From: Candidatus Brocadiales bacterium
Lineage (GTDB): Bacteria; Planctomycetota; Brocadiia; Brocadiales; Bathyanammoxibiaceae
Assembly: GCA_030586765.1 (NCBI GenBank)
Contig: JAUQZZ010000072.1
Span: forward strand, 1-9,616
Direction of reading: 5' to 3'
DNA: 9,616 nucleotides
This document shows, in pieces, positions 1 through 6,156 of the stretch (its first letter is position 1; each line of letters opens with the position of its first letter). The notes beneath the pieces are model-generated. The model ran no database searches and was not told the DNA's origin. It saw only the letters and a list, made by a program, of their open reading frames with translations. A program made the translations under genes and the position numbers.

Positions 1-105
1 GTTATTAACTATAACCGTGTCACCCTGGCCCTCACCACCCACTCAGAGGGTGGACTCACGGAAAAAGACTTCCAGATGGCCACTCGCATCGATGGCATCA
101 AGTGA
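1..105 (+). CDS. 4a-hydroxytetrahydrobiopterin dehydratase (pterin-4a-carbinolamine dehydratase), 3' end only
   Basis: Frame 1 is open from the first base and ends with TGA at 103-105, giving the last 34 residues of a protein whose start lies outside the window. The visible tail contains VTLALTTHSEGGLTEKDF followed by a short amphipathic end (MATRIDGIK). This is the characteristic C-terminus of the PCD/DCoH family (usually about 100 residues): a beta strand, the TH pair near the active site, then the GLTxxDF helix start. The family dehydrates 4a-hydroxy-tetrahydropterin during pterin recycling. Many bacteria carry it without an aromatic amino acid hydroxylase, where its role is unclear. The stop overlaps a GTG in the next reading frame (GTGA at 102-105), but I do not choose that as the next gene's start. 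The family call rests on the last third of the protein only. Confidence 0.85.
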   Translation, partial: VINYNRVTLALTTHSEGGLTEKDFQMATRIDGIK

Positions 106-124
106 GGCCCTCCATCTTTAATTC

Positions 125-154
125 TGTAGTGGCAGAGCTTGCTTTGCCACTACA
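125..154. repeat. Perfect-stem hairpin with CTTG loop between two genes
   Basis: Arms at 126-134 (GTAGTGGCA) and 145-153 (TGCCACTAC) are exact reverse complements. An outer T-A pair and three inner pairs (one G-T) bring the stem to about 13 bp, closed by CTTG, which is a known stable tetraloop when written as RNA. It lies 20 bp after the pterin dehydratase stop and 16 bp before the preferred start of the DUF4149 gene. The T-rich stretch at 163-169 is too distant for a textbook intrinsic terminator. It could be a dispersed intergenic palindrome or an mRNA-stabilising hairpin. A single copy in this window cannot decide. Confidence 0.6.
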
Positions 155-170
155 ATCTCTAACTTTTCCT

Positions 171-641
171 ATGCTCGCCGTACTAAAGTGCATTCATTTA
201 CTGTCCCTGGCCCTGTGGGTGGGGGGAATGGCCTTCATGACCTTTGTAGCCGCCCCCAGCATCTTCAAGGTCCTGCCCAGGGAGCAGGCAGGAGACGTGG
301 TGGGAGACATATTCCCAAAGTACTTCCGCCTGGAATACATCTACTTCATCCTGATAATCTTCAGCGGGGTAGGGATATATCTAAAGGAAGGCTACTGGAA
401 TAAGCCCAAGCTCCTCCTCCTGGGCCTCATGTTCATCCTATCCTTCTATAACGGTATGGTGGTGGCCCCAAAGGCCCATGCAGTAAGGATGGAGATGAAG
501 AAAGTAGAGTCCGAAGGAGAGAGGAAAGTCCTGTGGGAGCACTTTGTTAGGCTTCACAGCCAGTCGGCCGTCCTGAACCTCATCGTCCTCGTTGCAGGCA
601 TCAGCGCCATAGTCCTAACGGCCTTCTTCATGCGGATATAA
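171..641 (+). CDS. DUF4149-type four-helix integral membrane protein
   Basis: The protein is 156 residues if it starts at ATG 171. Four hydrophobic segments are visible: around residues 4-25 (IHLLSLALWVGGMAFMTFV), 54-72 (YIYFILIIFSGVGIYL), 79-100 (KLLLLGLMFILSFYNGMVV) and 133-154 (AVLNLIVLVAGISAIVLTAF). The pattern of HLL...LWxGG followed by a pro-small FVAAPxxF, and then a loop with a VxxVLPR-like segment, fits the DUF4149/TMEM205-like family, whose function is not established. An upstream in-frame GTG at 102 would overlap the previous stop (GTGA) and add 23 residues that merely translate the hairpin at 125-154. The family normally begins its first helix within a few residues, so 171 is preferred. 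Neither start has a clear ribosome binding site. The gene is tail to tail with the gene at 669-1190, leaving 27 bp between stops. Confidence 0.7.
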   Translation: MLAVLKCIHLLSLALWVGGMAFMTFVAAPSIFKVLPREQAGDVVGDIFPKYFRLEYIYFILIIFSGVGIYLKEGYWNKPKLLLLGLMFILSFYNGMVVAPKAHAVRMEMKKVESEGERKVLWEHFVRLHSQSAVLNLIVLVAGISAIVLTAFFMRI

Positions 642-668
642 CGTCCCCTGGGAATCTGATACGGTAAT

Positions 669-1190
669 CTATTCCTCCTCAGGAGGGACGCCAACGTGGA
701 GGGAAAATCTTGAGCCTTTAGAGTTTATGAGGAGCCTGCCTCTTTCTGTAGCCAGGAGATATACGATTATAAGCGGCACAGCTACAGGGGCAATAATAAA
801 GAGCATAAAAAGCCCTATTAAAAAGATAGGAAAGAAGGACATGGCCAGGGGAAATACCAGCAAGAAGACGCAGGTGGCAAGGCTTATCCCAAAGACGAGG
901 ATAAAGGGTAAGAGGAAAATAGAGAATATGGAGAGCCAGAACTTCTTAAAGCCGCCTTTTACCTTTCTATCTGATATATAGACCCCGCCCCAGTACTCCT
1001 CCTCTGGTGGAGCCTCCTCAGGAACCTCCTCTACCAATACCTCCTTAGAAGGACGCTTCCTCTCCATCTCTGGCTGGGGAAATTCCTCCCGAAGAAACCC
1101 TTCCTCCTCAGGCTCCTCAGGGAGATACTCTCCCTCGCCCTCTTCAGGCCCTCTCCTTCTTATCCATGTCCAGGGTGCCCACCACGCCAT
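669..1190 (-). CDS. Unrecognised membrane protein with Trp-rich N-terminus and Glu/Pro-rich cytoplasmic-type domain
   Basis: The protein is 173 residues and I do not recognise its family. Order of parts: a short Trp-rich start (W at 3, 4, 7, 9) followed by three Arg; a low-complexity stretch at 15-66 with about 21 Glu, 9 Pro and no Asp; a basic linker (DRKVKGGFKK, 74-83); a long hydrophobic region at about 84-148 that can form two or three membrane helices; and a soluble tail ending again in PPEEE. By the positive-inside rule the acidic N-terminal domain and KK linker would face the cytoplasm. The start at ATG 1190 is the first Met and lies about 32 nt after the predicted transcription start of the promoter at 1229-1257. 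It has only a weak GGTAGGGG upstream. It is downstream of ispF and a dynamin-like GTPase on the same strand but probably has its own promoter. It is a real gene by length, hydrophobic pattern and promoter. Function is unknown. Confidence 0.7.
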   Translation of the reverse strand: MAWWAPWTWIRRRGPEEGEGEYLPEEPEEEGFLREEFPQPEMERKRPSKEVLVEEVPEEAPPEEEYWGGVYISDRKVKGGFKKFWLSIFSIFLLPFILVFGISLATCVFLLVFPLAMSFFPIFLIGLFMLFIIAPVAVPLIIVYLLATERGRLLINSKGSRFSLHVGVPPEEE

Positions 1191-1228
1191 TTTTTCTATA
1201 CCCCTACCTGTCTTTCCCCTCTCCAGGG

Positions 1229-1257
1229 ATGATATATCTCTCCATGGGCCCTGTCAA
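1229..1257 (-). promoter_or_regulatory. Near-consensus sigma70-type promoter for the acidic membrane protein gene
   Basis: On the minus strand, TTGACA (1257-1252, full consensus -35) is followed by a 17-bp spacer and TATCAT (1234-1229, five of six -10 bases). The expected transcription start near 1222 leaves a leader of about 30 nt before the ATG at 1190. The -35 box starts just after the ispF stop codon, so the downstream gene can be transcribed independently of ispF. Confidence 0.65.
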
Positions 1258-1258
1258 G

Positions 1259-1735
1259 CTAAACCTCGCATAGGCTTACGGCTGCCTGAGCGGCAATGGC
1301 CTCCCCCCTGCCTATGGCGTCCAGGCCCTCTGTAGTGGTAGCCTTCACGTTTACCCTACCTGGGGAGACCTCCAGGAGCAAGGCAATCTTGTCCTTCATC
1401 TCCTTCTTCCTAGGCCCAAGCTTGGGCTGCTGGGCCACCACCACCACATCCACATTATTAACCCTAAAGCCCCTTTTTTTAACAAGTCCTAATACATGCC
1501 CCAGGAGTACCTGGCTTGAGACATCCTTCCACTGTGGGTCGTTGTCTGGAAAGTGTTCTCCTATATCCCCCAGGGCCGTGGCCCCCAGCAAGGCATCGCA
1601 GATGGCATGGAGAACCACGTCTGCATCGGAATGCCCCTCAAGACCTAAAGGAAAGTCAATGGCTAGTCCGCCCAGGACCAGTTTTCGGCCACTTACCAAT
1701 CTATGGACATCATAGCCTATTCCCAGGAGTAACAT
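1259..1735 (-). CDS. ispF: 2-C-methyl-D-erythritol 2,4-cyclodiphosphate synthase
   Basis: This is the fifth enzyme of the MEP isoprenoid pathway. It is a cytosolic homotrimer that converts CDP-methylerythritol 2-phosphate to the cyclic diphosphate with loss of CMP. The 158 residues match the family length (about 155-160). The metal ligands are visible as D9 and H11 in GIGYDVHRL and H43 in GHSDADVVLHA. Also present are GDIGEHFPDNDP (56-67) and the C-terminal signature VNVKATTTEGLDAIGRGE, which shapes the CTP/diphosphate site. ATG 1735 puts GIGYDVHRL one residue later than in E. coli IspF, so the start is secure by homology. However, the sequence just upstream (TTGTCCTACCT) has no Shine-Dalgarno. 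It follows the dynamin-like gene by 77 bp on the same strand with no good promoter in the gap, so it is probably co-transcribed. ispD, a frequent partner, is not in the window. Confidence 0.97.
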   Translation of the reverse strand: MLLLGIGYDVHRLVSGRKLVLGGLAIDFPLGLEGHSDADVVLHAICDALLGATALGDIGEHFPDNDPQWKDVSSQVLLGHVLGLVKKRGFRVNNVDVVVVAQQPKLGPRKKEMKDKIALLLEVSPGRVNVKATTTEGLDAIGRGEAIAAQAAVSLCEV

Positions 1736-1812
1736 AGGTAGGACAATATAGAAAGGACGTGCAGGCTAAAGGAGATCGAAAAGGGAAGAGATTTCACCAG
1801 GGGCTTTTTCCC

Positions 1813-3549
1813 TTATGGTAGAGTGCTCTTTCCAATAAGCCCCCTCACTCTATCGGAGAGTTCATTAAGCTCAGAGAGGTGCTTCGTGGCAACTTCTCTC
1901 TCAGACCAGCGCACGTCGCGGAAAGAGGTTATACTATTCTCTATATCCTCGATTACCCTATCGATGGTCTTTTCCATCTCCGTCATCATAAAGCCCACTA
2001 AACGGTCACAGTGGACGTCTATGCGCTTGAATATCTCGTTGCGGAAGGCCTTTCTCTTCTGGGGGATGATAATAAAACCCGTCCCAGCCAGGGCTATGGC
2101 CGCCACCATCACGACTGCTGCGGGGACAATCCAGGTAAGAAGATAACCAAAGCCTGCACAGGCCGCCAGGGCAACCCCCTCCATGGCCAGGAAGCTCACT
2201 AGCCCACTCTGGGCCACTACCCTCATCCTCTCCGCCTCCTTGGCCACATCGAACTCCCTGTACTCCCTGGAATGCTCTTTTAGGAGGAAGAGAAGCTCGT
2301 TTTTCTTGTCCTCGAAACGGTGCTCTCCACCTTGTTCCACATCTACCTTCCCCTGTCCTTTCTGGGATTTTTTGTAATCCATGGCCGTCTCCCAGAGGGC
2401 TCGGTTATTTCTACCAATATATTCTACAGCATCATTTATCACCCTGCTCAGGTCATCCAGGGGGTTAGAAAGACTGGTCATCTCCCTCTTAAACTTATCC
2501 CACATCTTCTCCCTGGAGAACATAGACGCCAGCAAGGCCCGGGTTGTCATATTGTATCCCAGGAAGGTATCCAGCCTTTCCTTGAGGCGCGAGAAGGCTG
2601 ATTCTATCTCTGTCTTGTACTTCTGGGCATACTCCCGCATGTCCTCCTTCTTGCTCTTTAACCTGGCCTCAAGGCGCTCAACGCCCGCTATCTCAGAATT
2701 GTAGCAAGCGATCTTCGTCTCCAAGTCTTTGCGGAAATCTACAAAAACATTAGACAAAAACCTTAATGGGCTTAGAAACTTAAGCTCCGCCTTTACGTCA
2801 AAATCTAGTTTTTCATATATAAAACCCTCTACCTCCTCTATATTGCTCCTCTTGAGGAGTTCTTGGCTTTGGGAGGTCTTGGCCTGGTAAGCCTCTGTAC
2901 TGGAAATGGTGAGAATCTTAGGTTCGAAGCCCAGAAGCTTATAACAGTTTTTCTCAATAAAAGGCACTATCTCCTTCAGCTCATCTGGGCTCTTTAAATC
3001 TGTCTTATTGAGGACGATGAGCACCTTGCGACCCCACTTTCCCTTAAGAAGCTGGAGGAACTGCCTCTCGCTCTCGGTAAGGGGTTTATCCGACGAGGTA
3101 ATAAATATCACCAGTTCTGCACGATGAATAAAGCCCTCTATAATCCCTTCGTGCTCTACAAAGATGGAGTTGGTCCCAGGTGTGTCTATCAGGGTGATTT
3201 CCTTTAGAACCTCCAAGGGGTAGGTGACACGACAGAGATTCTCCTGAACCTCCTCCAGGCTGGAGTGGTCGCCATAAGTAAGGAGGGTGATCTTGCGAGT
3301 GGTAGGGGTGGGTCCCTCTCTGAGGATCTTTTCCCCTAAGAGGGCGTTTATGAAGCTAGACTTTCCTGAGTTGTACTCCCCAGCAACGAGGAGATAAAAA
3401 GGTTCCTCGATCTGGGTGGCCATATCCTTTATCTTTCTTTCTATATCGGCATGGCCTAAACGGGTAAAGAATCTTTCTACATCCTTAAGCAGTGCCACTA
3501 CATCACTGAGGGTCCTCTTGAGCTCTCTATTTTTGATAACACTTATCAT
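1813..3549 (-). CDS. Bacterial dynamin-like GTPase (dynamin family protein)
   Basis: This 578-residue large GTPase has all the GTP-binding elements: P-loop GEYNSGKSS at 57-65, switch threonines TPTT at 81-84, DTPG at 122-125 and NKTD at 181-184. The GEYNSGKSSFINALLG context is typical of bacterial dynamin-like proteins rather than of Era/EngA GTPases. Residues about 255-445 are predicted helical and highly charged (stalk-like, with heptad-like stretches at 285-330 and 415-445). A hydrophobic hairpin at about 449-496 (FLAMEGVALAACAGFGYLL, then VPAAVVMVAAIALAGTGFIII) would act as the membrane-inserting paddle. A charged helical tail follows. Family members bind and remodel membranes (fusion, repair or stress response), but a specific role here is inferred only. 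Many bacterial dynamins occur as tandem pairs; this one is alone. The start at ATG 3549 lacks a Shine-Dalgarno but sits 21-35 nt after two predicted transcription starts. It is probably co-transcribed with ispF. Confidence 0.88.
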   Translation of the reverse strand: MISVIKNRELKRTLSDVVALLKDVERFFTRLGHADIERKIKDMATQIEEPFYLLVAGEYNSGKSSFINALLGEKILREGPTPTTRKITLLTYGDHSSLEEVQENLCRVTYPLEVLKEITLIDTPGTNSIFVEHEGIIEGFIHRAELVIFITSSDKPLTESERQFLQLLKGKWGRKVLIVLNKTDLKSPDELKEIVPFIEKNCYKLLGFEPKILTISSTEAYQAKTSQSQELLKRSNIEEVEGFIYEKLDFDVKAELKFLSPLRFLSNVFVDFRKDLETKIACYNSEIAGVERLEARLKSKKEDMREYAQKYKTEIESAFSRLKERLDTFLGYNMTTRALLASMFSREKMWDKFKREMTSLSNPLDDLSRVINDAVEYIGRNNRALWETAMDYKKSQKGQGKVDVEQGGEHRFEDKKNELLFLLKEHSREYREFDVAKEAERMRVVAQSGLVSFLAMEGVALAACAGFGYLLTWIVPAAVVMVAAIALAGTGFIIIPQKRKAFRNEIFKRIDVHCDRLVGFMMTEMEKTIDRVIEDIENSITSFRDVRWSEREVATKHLSELNELSDRVRGLIGKSTLP

Positions 3550-3576
3550 AAGTTGCGAAATGTATATAGGATATGA

Positions 3577-3605
3577 AATATAATCGATTAATTATAAATA
3601 GTCAA
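3577..3605 (-). promoter_or_regulatory. Second (proximal) promoter of the dynamin-like gene
   Basis: On the minus strand, TTGACT (3605-3600), a 17-bp spacer and TATATT (3582-3577) match the sigma70 consensus in five of six positions each. The predicted start near 3570 gives a leader of about 20 nt. It overlaps the distal promoter at 3591-3618, with the -35 box shifted 13 bp and the -10 box 14 bp. Confidence 0.5.
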
Positions 3606-3618
3606 TCTTTTTCGTCAA
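3591..3618 (-). promoter_or_regulatory. Distal promoter of the dynamin-like gene
   Basis: On the minus strand, TTGACG (3618-3613), a 16-bp spacer and a perfect TATAAT (3596-3591) form a strong promoter inside an AT-rich island between pgi and the dynamin-like gene. The expected transcription start is near 3584, about 35 nt before ATG 3549. This separates the dynamin-ispF unit from galU-pgi, although no terminator is visible after pgi, so read-through is possible. Confidence 0.65.
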
Positions 3619-3642
3619 GAAAATTTTAGACCACCTTTTCCC

Positions 3643-5034
3643 CTAACTCAATCGACTGAGGAACGCCCCAAGTACCTTTTTTCTCTCCTCAAACCCCTTT
3701 CTTCCCAGCAGGGCGAAGGTGTTAATCTTACCCGCCTCCACGCCGGGCTGGTCAAAGGCATTAACCCTGAAGAACTTTCCAGCCAGAACTGTTTGTAATT
3801 GAAACATATAGAGCAGTTCTCCCACATGAAAGGCCGAAAGCTCAGGGAGATATATAGTACAGTTAGGGCGACCGGCCTCGGTCAGGGCTATCTGCGTTCC
3901 CTTCCTCTCCGCCTCCATAAGCCCTCCAAGGGTGTGGCCAGAGAGGTATTGCAAGTCCTCCTCAGGGGCATCATGGATGCCCACCGTGGAGTTGAACTTA
4001 TCCACAGCCAGGAATGTTATCACCTTATTATACGGCCCCTCCATATAAAGCTGTAGCTGGGAGTGCTGGTCCTTAGGGCCTAGGGCCTTCACTGGGGTAG
4101 GGCCGCAGTTTACCACCTGGCCCTCTAAGGACAGTCTTTTCCCCAAGCTCTCTGCCCACAGTTGGCAGAACCATTCTGCTACCCCCTCAAGGGCCGAGGA
4201 GTAGGGCATAATCACAGAGATATGTCTGCCTTTCGTGTAGCTAATATACTGAAGGATAGAATTCATTAGGGCTGGATTTTCCCAAAGGCTGTCCGAGCGG
4301 CAGCGGTAGTCCATATTCCCTGCCCCAGAGAGGAGCCTATTAATGTCAATACCACTAACAGCCGCAGAAAGCAGGCCCACAGGACTTAAGACGGAAAAAC
4401 GCCCACCTACCCCCTTTGGTATATCAAAGGTTATGTAGCCCTCCCTCTGGGCAATCTGCCTCAGGGCGCCGTTTTCAGGGTCTGTGGTGGCAATAATATG
4501 CCTATTGTAATTTCTTCCCAGCCTCTCTTTTAAAAGATTCCTGACAATTAGAAACTGGGCCATGGTCTCTACTGTACTGCCGGACTTAGATATCACATTA
4601 AAGGCGGTCTTCTCTAGCTTTATTAACCTAAGGAGGCCACTAAAGATGTCGGGGTCAATGGTGTCTATGATGTGTATCCTCGGGAAATCCTTCCTCTCTT
4701 CCTTTAATTCATTATAATTAGGGGGATTCAGTACCCTATGTAGGGCTATATTCCCTAGGGCAGAACCTCCTATCCCCAGCACAACGAAGTCTTCTACCCT
4801 TCCTATAAATTGCCTGGCAACCTTCAGGATCCTATCAGCTACCTCCTTCTGGTAAGGAAGTTCAAGGAAGGGGTGACTGCCCTTTGACCGCTCTTCCATG
4901 AGCTCCTGGAAATACTTGGCCGCCTGTACCCGCTGGGTTTCCAACTCCTCTCGAGTTATCCCGTACAGGCCGCCTATCCTGTTGGCCAACATATTGTCGA
5001 AATCTATCCTGAGGGTCTGCTCTTCTTTACTCAT
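3643..5034 (-). CDS. pgi: Glucose-6-phosphate isomerase
   Basis: This enzyme interconverts glucose 6-phosphate and fructose 6-phosphate in the cytosol. The 463 residues correspond to the shorter bacterial form (about 450, against about 550 in E. coli). Two sugar-isomerase folds are visible: GIGGSALG at 87-94 and the phosphate-binding SKSGST at 149-154. The first family signature is at 208-221 (GVGGRFSVLSPVGL) and the second ends in FDQPGVEAGK at 427-436, whose K436 corresponds to the active-site lysine. E295 (AESLGK) and H324 (DQHSQ) align with the catalytic glutamate and the ring-opening histidine by motif position. The start at ATG 5034 has only a weak AGAAAAGA upstream. It follows galU by 65 bp with no convincing promoter between them, so galU-pgi looks like one unit routing hexose phosphate between glycolysis/gluconeogenesis and UDP-glucose. 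Confidence 0.97.
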   Translation of the reverse strand: MSKEEQTLRIDFDNMLANRIGGLYGITREELETQRVQAAKYFQELMEERSKGSHPFLELPYQKEVADRILKVARQFIGRVEDFVVLGIGGSALGNIALHRVLNPPNYNELKEERKDFPRIHIIDTIDPDIFSGLLRLIKLEKTAFNVISKSGSTVETMAQFLIVRNLLKERLGRNYNRHIIATTDPENGALRQIAQREGYITFDIPKGVGGRFSVLSPVGLLSAAVSGIDINRLLSGAGNMDYRCRSDSLWENPALMNSILQYISYTKGRHISVIMPYSSALEGVAEWFCQLWAESLGKRLSLEGQVVNCGPTPVKALGPKDQHSQLQLYMEGPYNKVITFLAVDKFNSTVGIHDAPEEDLQYLSGHTLGGLMEAERKGTQIALTEAGRPNCTIYLPELSAFHVGELLYMFQLQTVLAGKFFRVNAFDQPGVEAGKINTFALLGRKGFEERKKVLGAFLSRLS

Positions 5035-5099
5035 TCTTTTCTAAACTGTGGCTAGAATAAAGGGCTTGTATCAAGAAGGATTAAAAGGAAGGAAATGGG

Positions 5100-5963
5100 C
5101 TAAAGCTGTAATCCTTTCAGATAATCACGGAAGTCACCCCCCAGCTCTCGATTCTTTAAGGCCAGCTCCACAGTGGCCTTTAAGAAACCCAGTTTGCTTC
5201 CTGCATCATAGAGTTTGCCTTCAATAAGATAGGCGTAAAGGGGCCTGTGAGCCAGCAGGTTTTTCAAGGCATCGGTGAGTTGTATCTCTCCCGACCTTCC
5301 TGGTTCAGTATCTTCCAAAGTGTCGAAGATATCTGGGGTCAGGACATACCTACCCATTATTGCAAGGTTGGAGGGGGCGTCCTCTGGACTGGGCTTCTCC
5401 ACTAGGTCAAGGACCTTATATACACCATTTCCCAGGCCCTCAGGCCTTATGACCCCGTAATGCGTGACCTCCGAGGCCTCTACCTCTTCCACAGCTATCA
5501 CCGGGCCTTTGTAGCGGTAATAGGTCTCAAGAACCTGGCTTAAGGCAGGTTTATGGGAATCTATAATCATATCTCCCAGGAGCACTGCAAAGGGTTCGTC
5601 TCCTATCATATCCCTGGCGCATAGGATGGCATGCCCCAGCCCCAGGGCCTCCTTCTGGCGGACATAGCAAAAAGTAACCAGGTTGGATATCCTCTTTATC
5701 TCCTGGAGGAGTTCCTCATCCCCCTTTTTCTCAAGGATATCCTCTAACTCATAGGATGTATCAAAATGGTCCTCTATTGCCCTCTTGCCCCTTCCAGTCA
5801 CAATTATAATCTGCTCCATGCCCGCCTGCTTCGCCTCCTCCACCACGTACTGGATCATAGGCTTATCTACCACAGGAAGCATCTCCTTAGGCGAGGCCTT
5901 AGTAGCAGGTAAGAACCTGGTACCCAGGCCCGCTGCAGGGAGCACTGCCTTTCTAACCCTCAT
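5100..5963 (-). CDS. galU: UTP--glucose-1-phosphate uridylyltransferase
   Basis: This enzyme makes UDP-glucose from glucose 1-phosphate and UTP, the donor for cell-envelope polysaccharides and glycogen or trehalose routes. The 287 residues are typical. The nucleotidyltransferase start is AGLGTRFLPATKASPKEMLP (11-30), with K26 as the conserved lysine after the glycine loop. Also seen are GLGHAILCA (108-116), the metal-binding LLGD (D131), VEKPSP (188-193), the GRSGEIQLTDAL helix (222-233) that is specific to bacterial GalU, and DAGSKLGFLKA (253-263). The start ATG 5963 is supported by an AAGGAGA site 7 nt upstream and by family length. It is the first gene of the minus-strand galU-pgi unit and diverges from the comEA-like/uvrB unit. 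Confidence 0.96.
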   Translation of the reverse strand: MRVRKAVLPAAGLGTRFLPATKASPKEMLPVVDKPMIQYVVEEAKQAGMEQIIIVTGRGKRAIEDHFDTSYELEDILEKKGDEELLQEIKRISNLVTFCYVRQKEALGLGHAILCARDMIGDEPFAVLLGDMIIDSHKPALSQVLETYYRYKGPVIAVEEVEASEVTHYGVIRPEGLGNGVYKVLDLVEKPSPEDAPSNLAIMGRYVLTPDIFDTLEDTEPGRSGEIQLTDALKNLLAHRPLYAYLIEGKLYDAGSKLGFLKATVELALKNRELGGDFRDYLKGLQL

Positions 5964-5970
5964 AAACGCA

Positions 5971-5977
5971 TCTCCTT
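5971..5977 (-). promoter_or_regulatory. Ribosome binding site of galU
   Basis: AAGGAGA on the minus strand lies 7 nt before ATG 5963 and fixes that start. Just upstream in the transcript, CCUU (from the TTCCCTTG copy at 5988-5981) could pair with AAGG of this site through a GCCA loop. That 4-bp hairpin is weak and speculative. Confidence 0.7.
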
Positions 5978-6022
5978 TGGCAAGGGAACTTACCCCTCAG
6001 CCTGTTCCTGGTGAATCAAGAT

Positions 6023-6050
6023 TTTATATACTATTGTCTGGGGATTTCAA
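6023..6050 (-). promoter_or_regulatory. Promoter of galU
   Basis: On the minus strand, TTGAAA (6050-6045), a 16-bp spacer and TATAAA (6028-6023) match the vegetative consensus. The predicted start near 6016 gives a leader of about 53 nt. The -35 box overlaps the left arm of the inverted repeat at 6047-6091. Confidence 0.6.
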
Positions 6051-6091
6051 GGGAAAACTCTGGAAGAGTCTTCCTGGGGGAATTCCCTTGA
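6047..6091. promoter_or_regulatory. Inverted repeat spanning the two divergent -35 regions (candidate operator)
   Basis: TCAAGGGAA at 6047-6055 and TTCCCTTGA at 6083-6091 are exact 9-bp reverse complements, 27 bp apart. The left arm contains part of the galU -35 box and the right arm part of the -35 box for the HhH/uvrB unit, so both promoters read TTCCCTTGA into their -35. Inside lie an imperfect dyad (6052-6060 with 6066-6074, one mismatch) and the palindrome GGGAATTCCC (6078-6087). A further CAAGGGAA sits in the galU leader at 5981-5988. That this is a regulator site is inference. Confidence 0.4.
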
Positions 6092-6116
6092 CCACAGTAT
6101 TTTATAGAAATACAAT
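6088..6116 (+). promoter_or_regulatory. Promoter of the HhH protein-uvrB unit
   Basis: TTGACC (6088-6093), a 17-bp spacer and TACAAT (6111-6116) give five of six matches in each box. The expected start is near 6123, about 34 nt before ATG 6157. I saw no LexA-like box of the known E. coli or Bacillus type overlapping it, which would have suggested SOS control of uvrB. Confidence 0.65.
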
Positions 6117-6145
6117 CATTTTTGAGGAAGTTTCTGCACGTAAGT

Positions 6146-6153
6146 AGGGGGAG
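6146..6153 (+). promoter_or_regulatory. Ribosome binding site of the HhH protein gene
   Basis: The purine run AGGGGGAG ends only 3 nt before ATG 6157. The spacing is short but the site is G-rich and is the only candidate. It supports 6157 as the start. Confidence 0.5.
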
Positions 6154-6156
6154 AAG

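Noticed and set aside
642..690. Nested inverted repeats between the convergent genes (CGTCCC 642-647 with GGGACG 685-690; CCTCC-TCA-GGAGG 674-686) as a two-way terminator
   Set aside because: There is no T run on either side, and the inner stem is explained by the Glu codons at the end of the acidic protein gene.
727..981. Plus-strand ORF antisense to the acidic membrane protein gene
   Set aside because: It is a shadow of the minus-strand gene, whose membrane pattern and promoter are convincing. The plus-strand product has no domain.
1781..1814. Inverted repeat AAGGGAA (1781-1787) / TTCCCTT (1808-1814) at the dynamin stop codon as a terminator
   Set aside because: A 7-bp stem with a 20-nt loop and only TTTT after it is too weak for a terminator call, and ispF just downstream has no promoter of its own. 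The core matches the arms at 6047-6091, probably by chance.
5035..5099. TTGATA in the galU-pgi gap as a promoter for pgi
   Set aside because: No -10-like hexamer occurs 16-18 bp downstream. The 65-bp gap is better read as internal to an operon.
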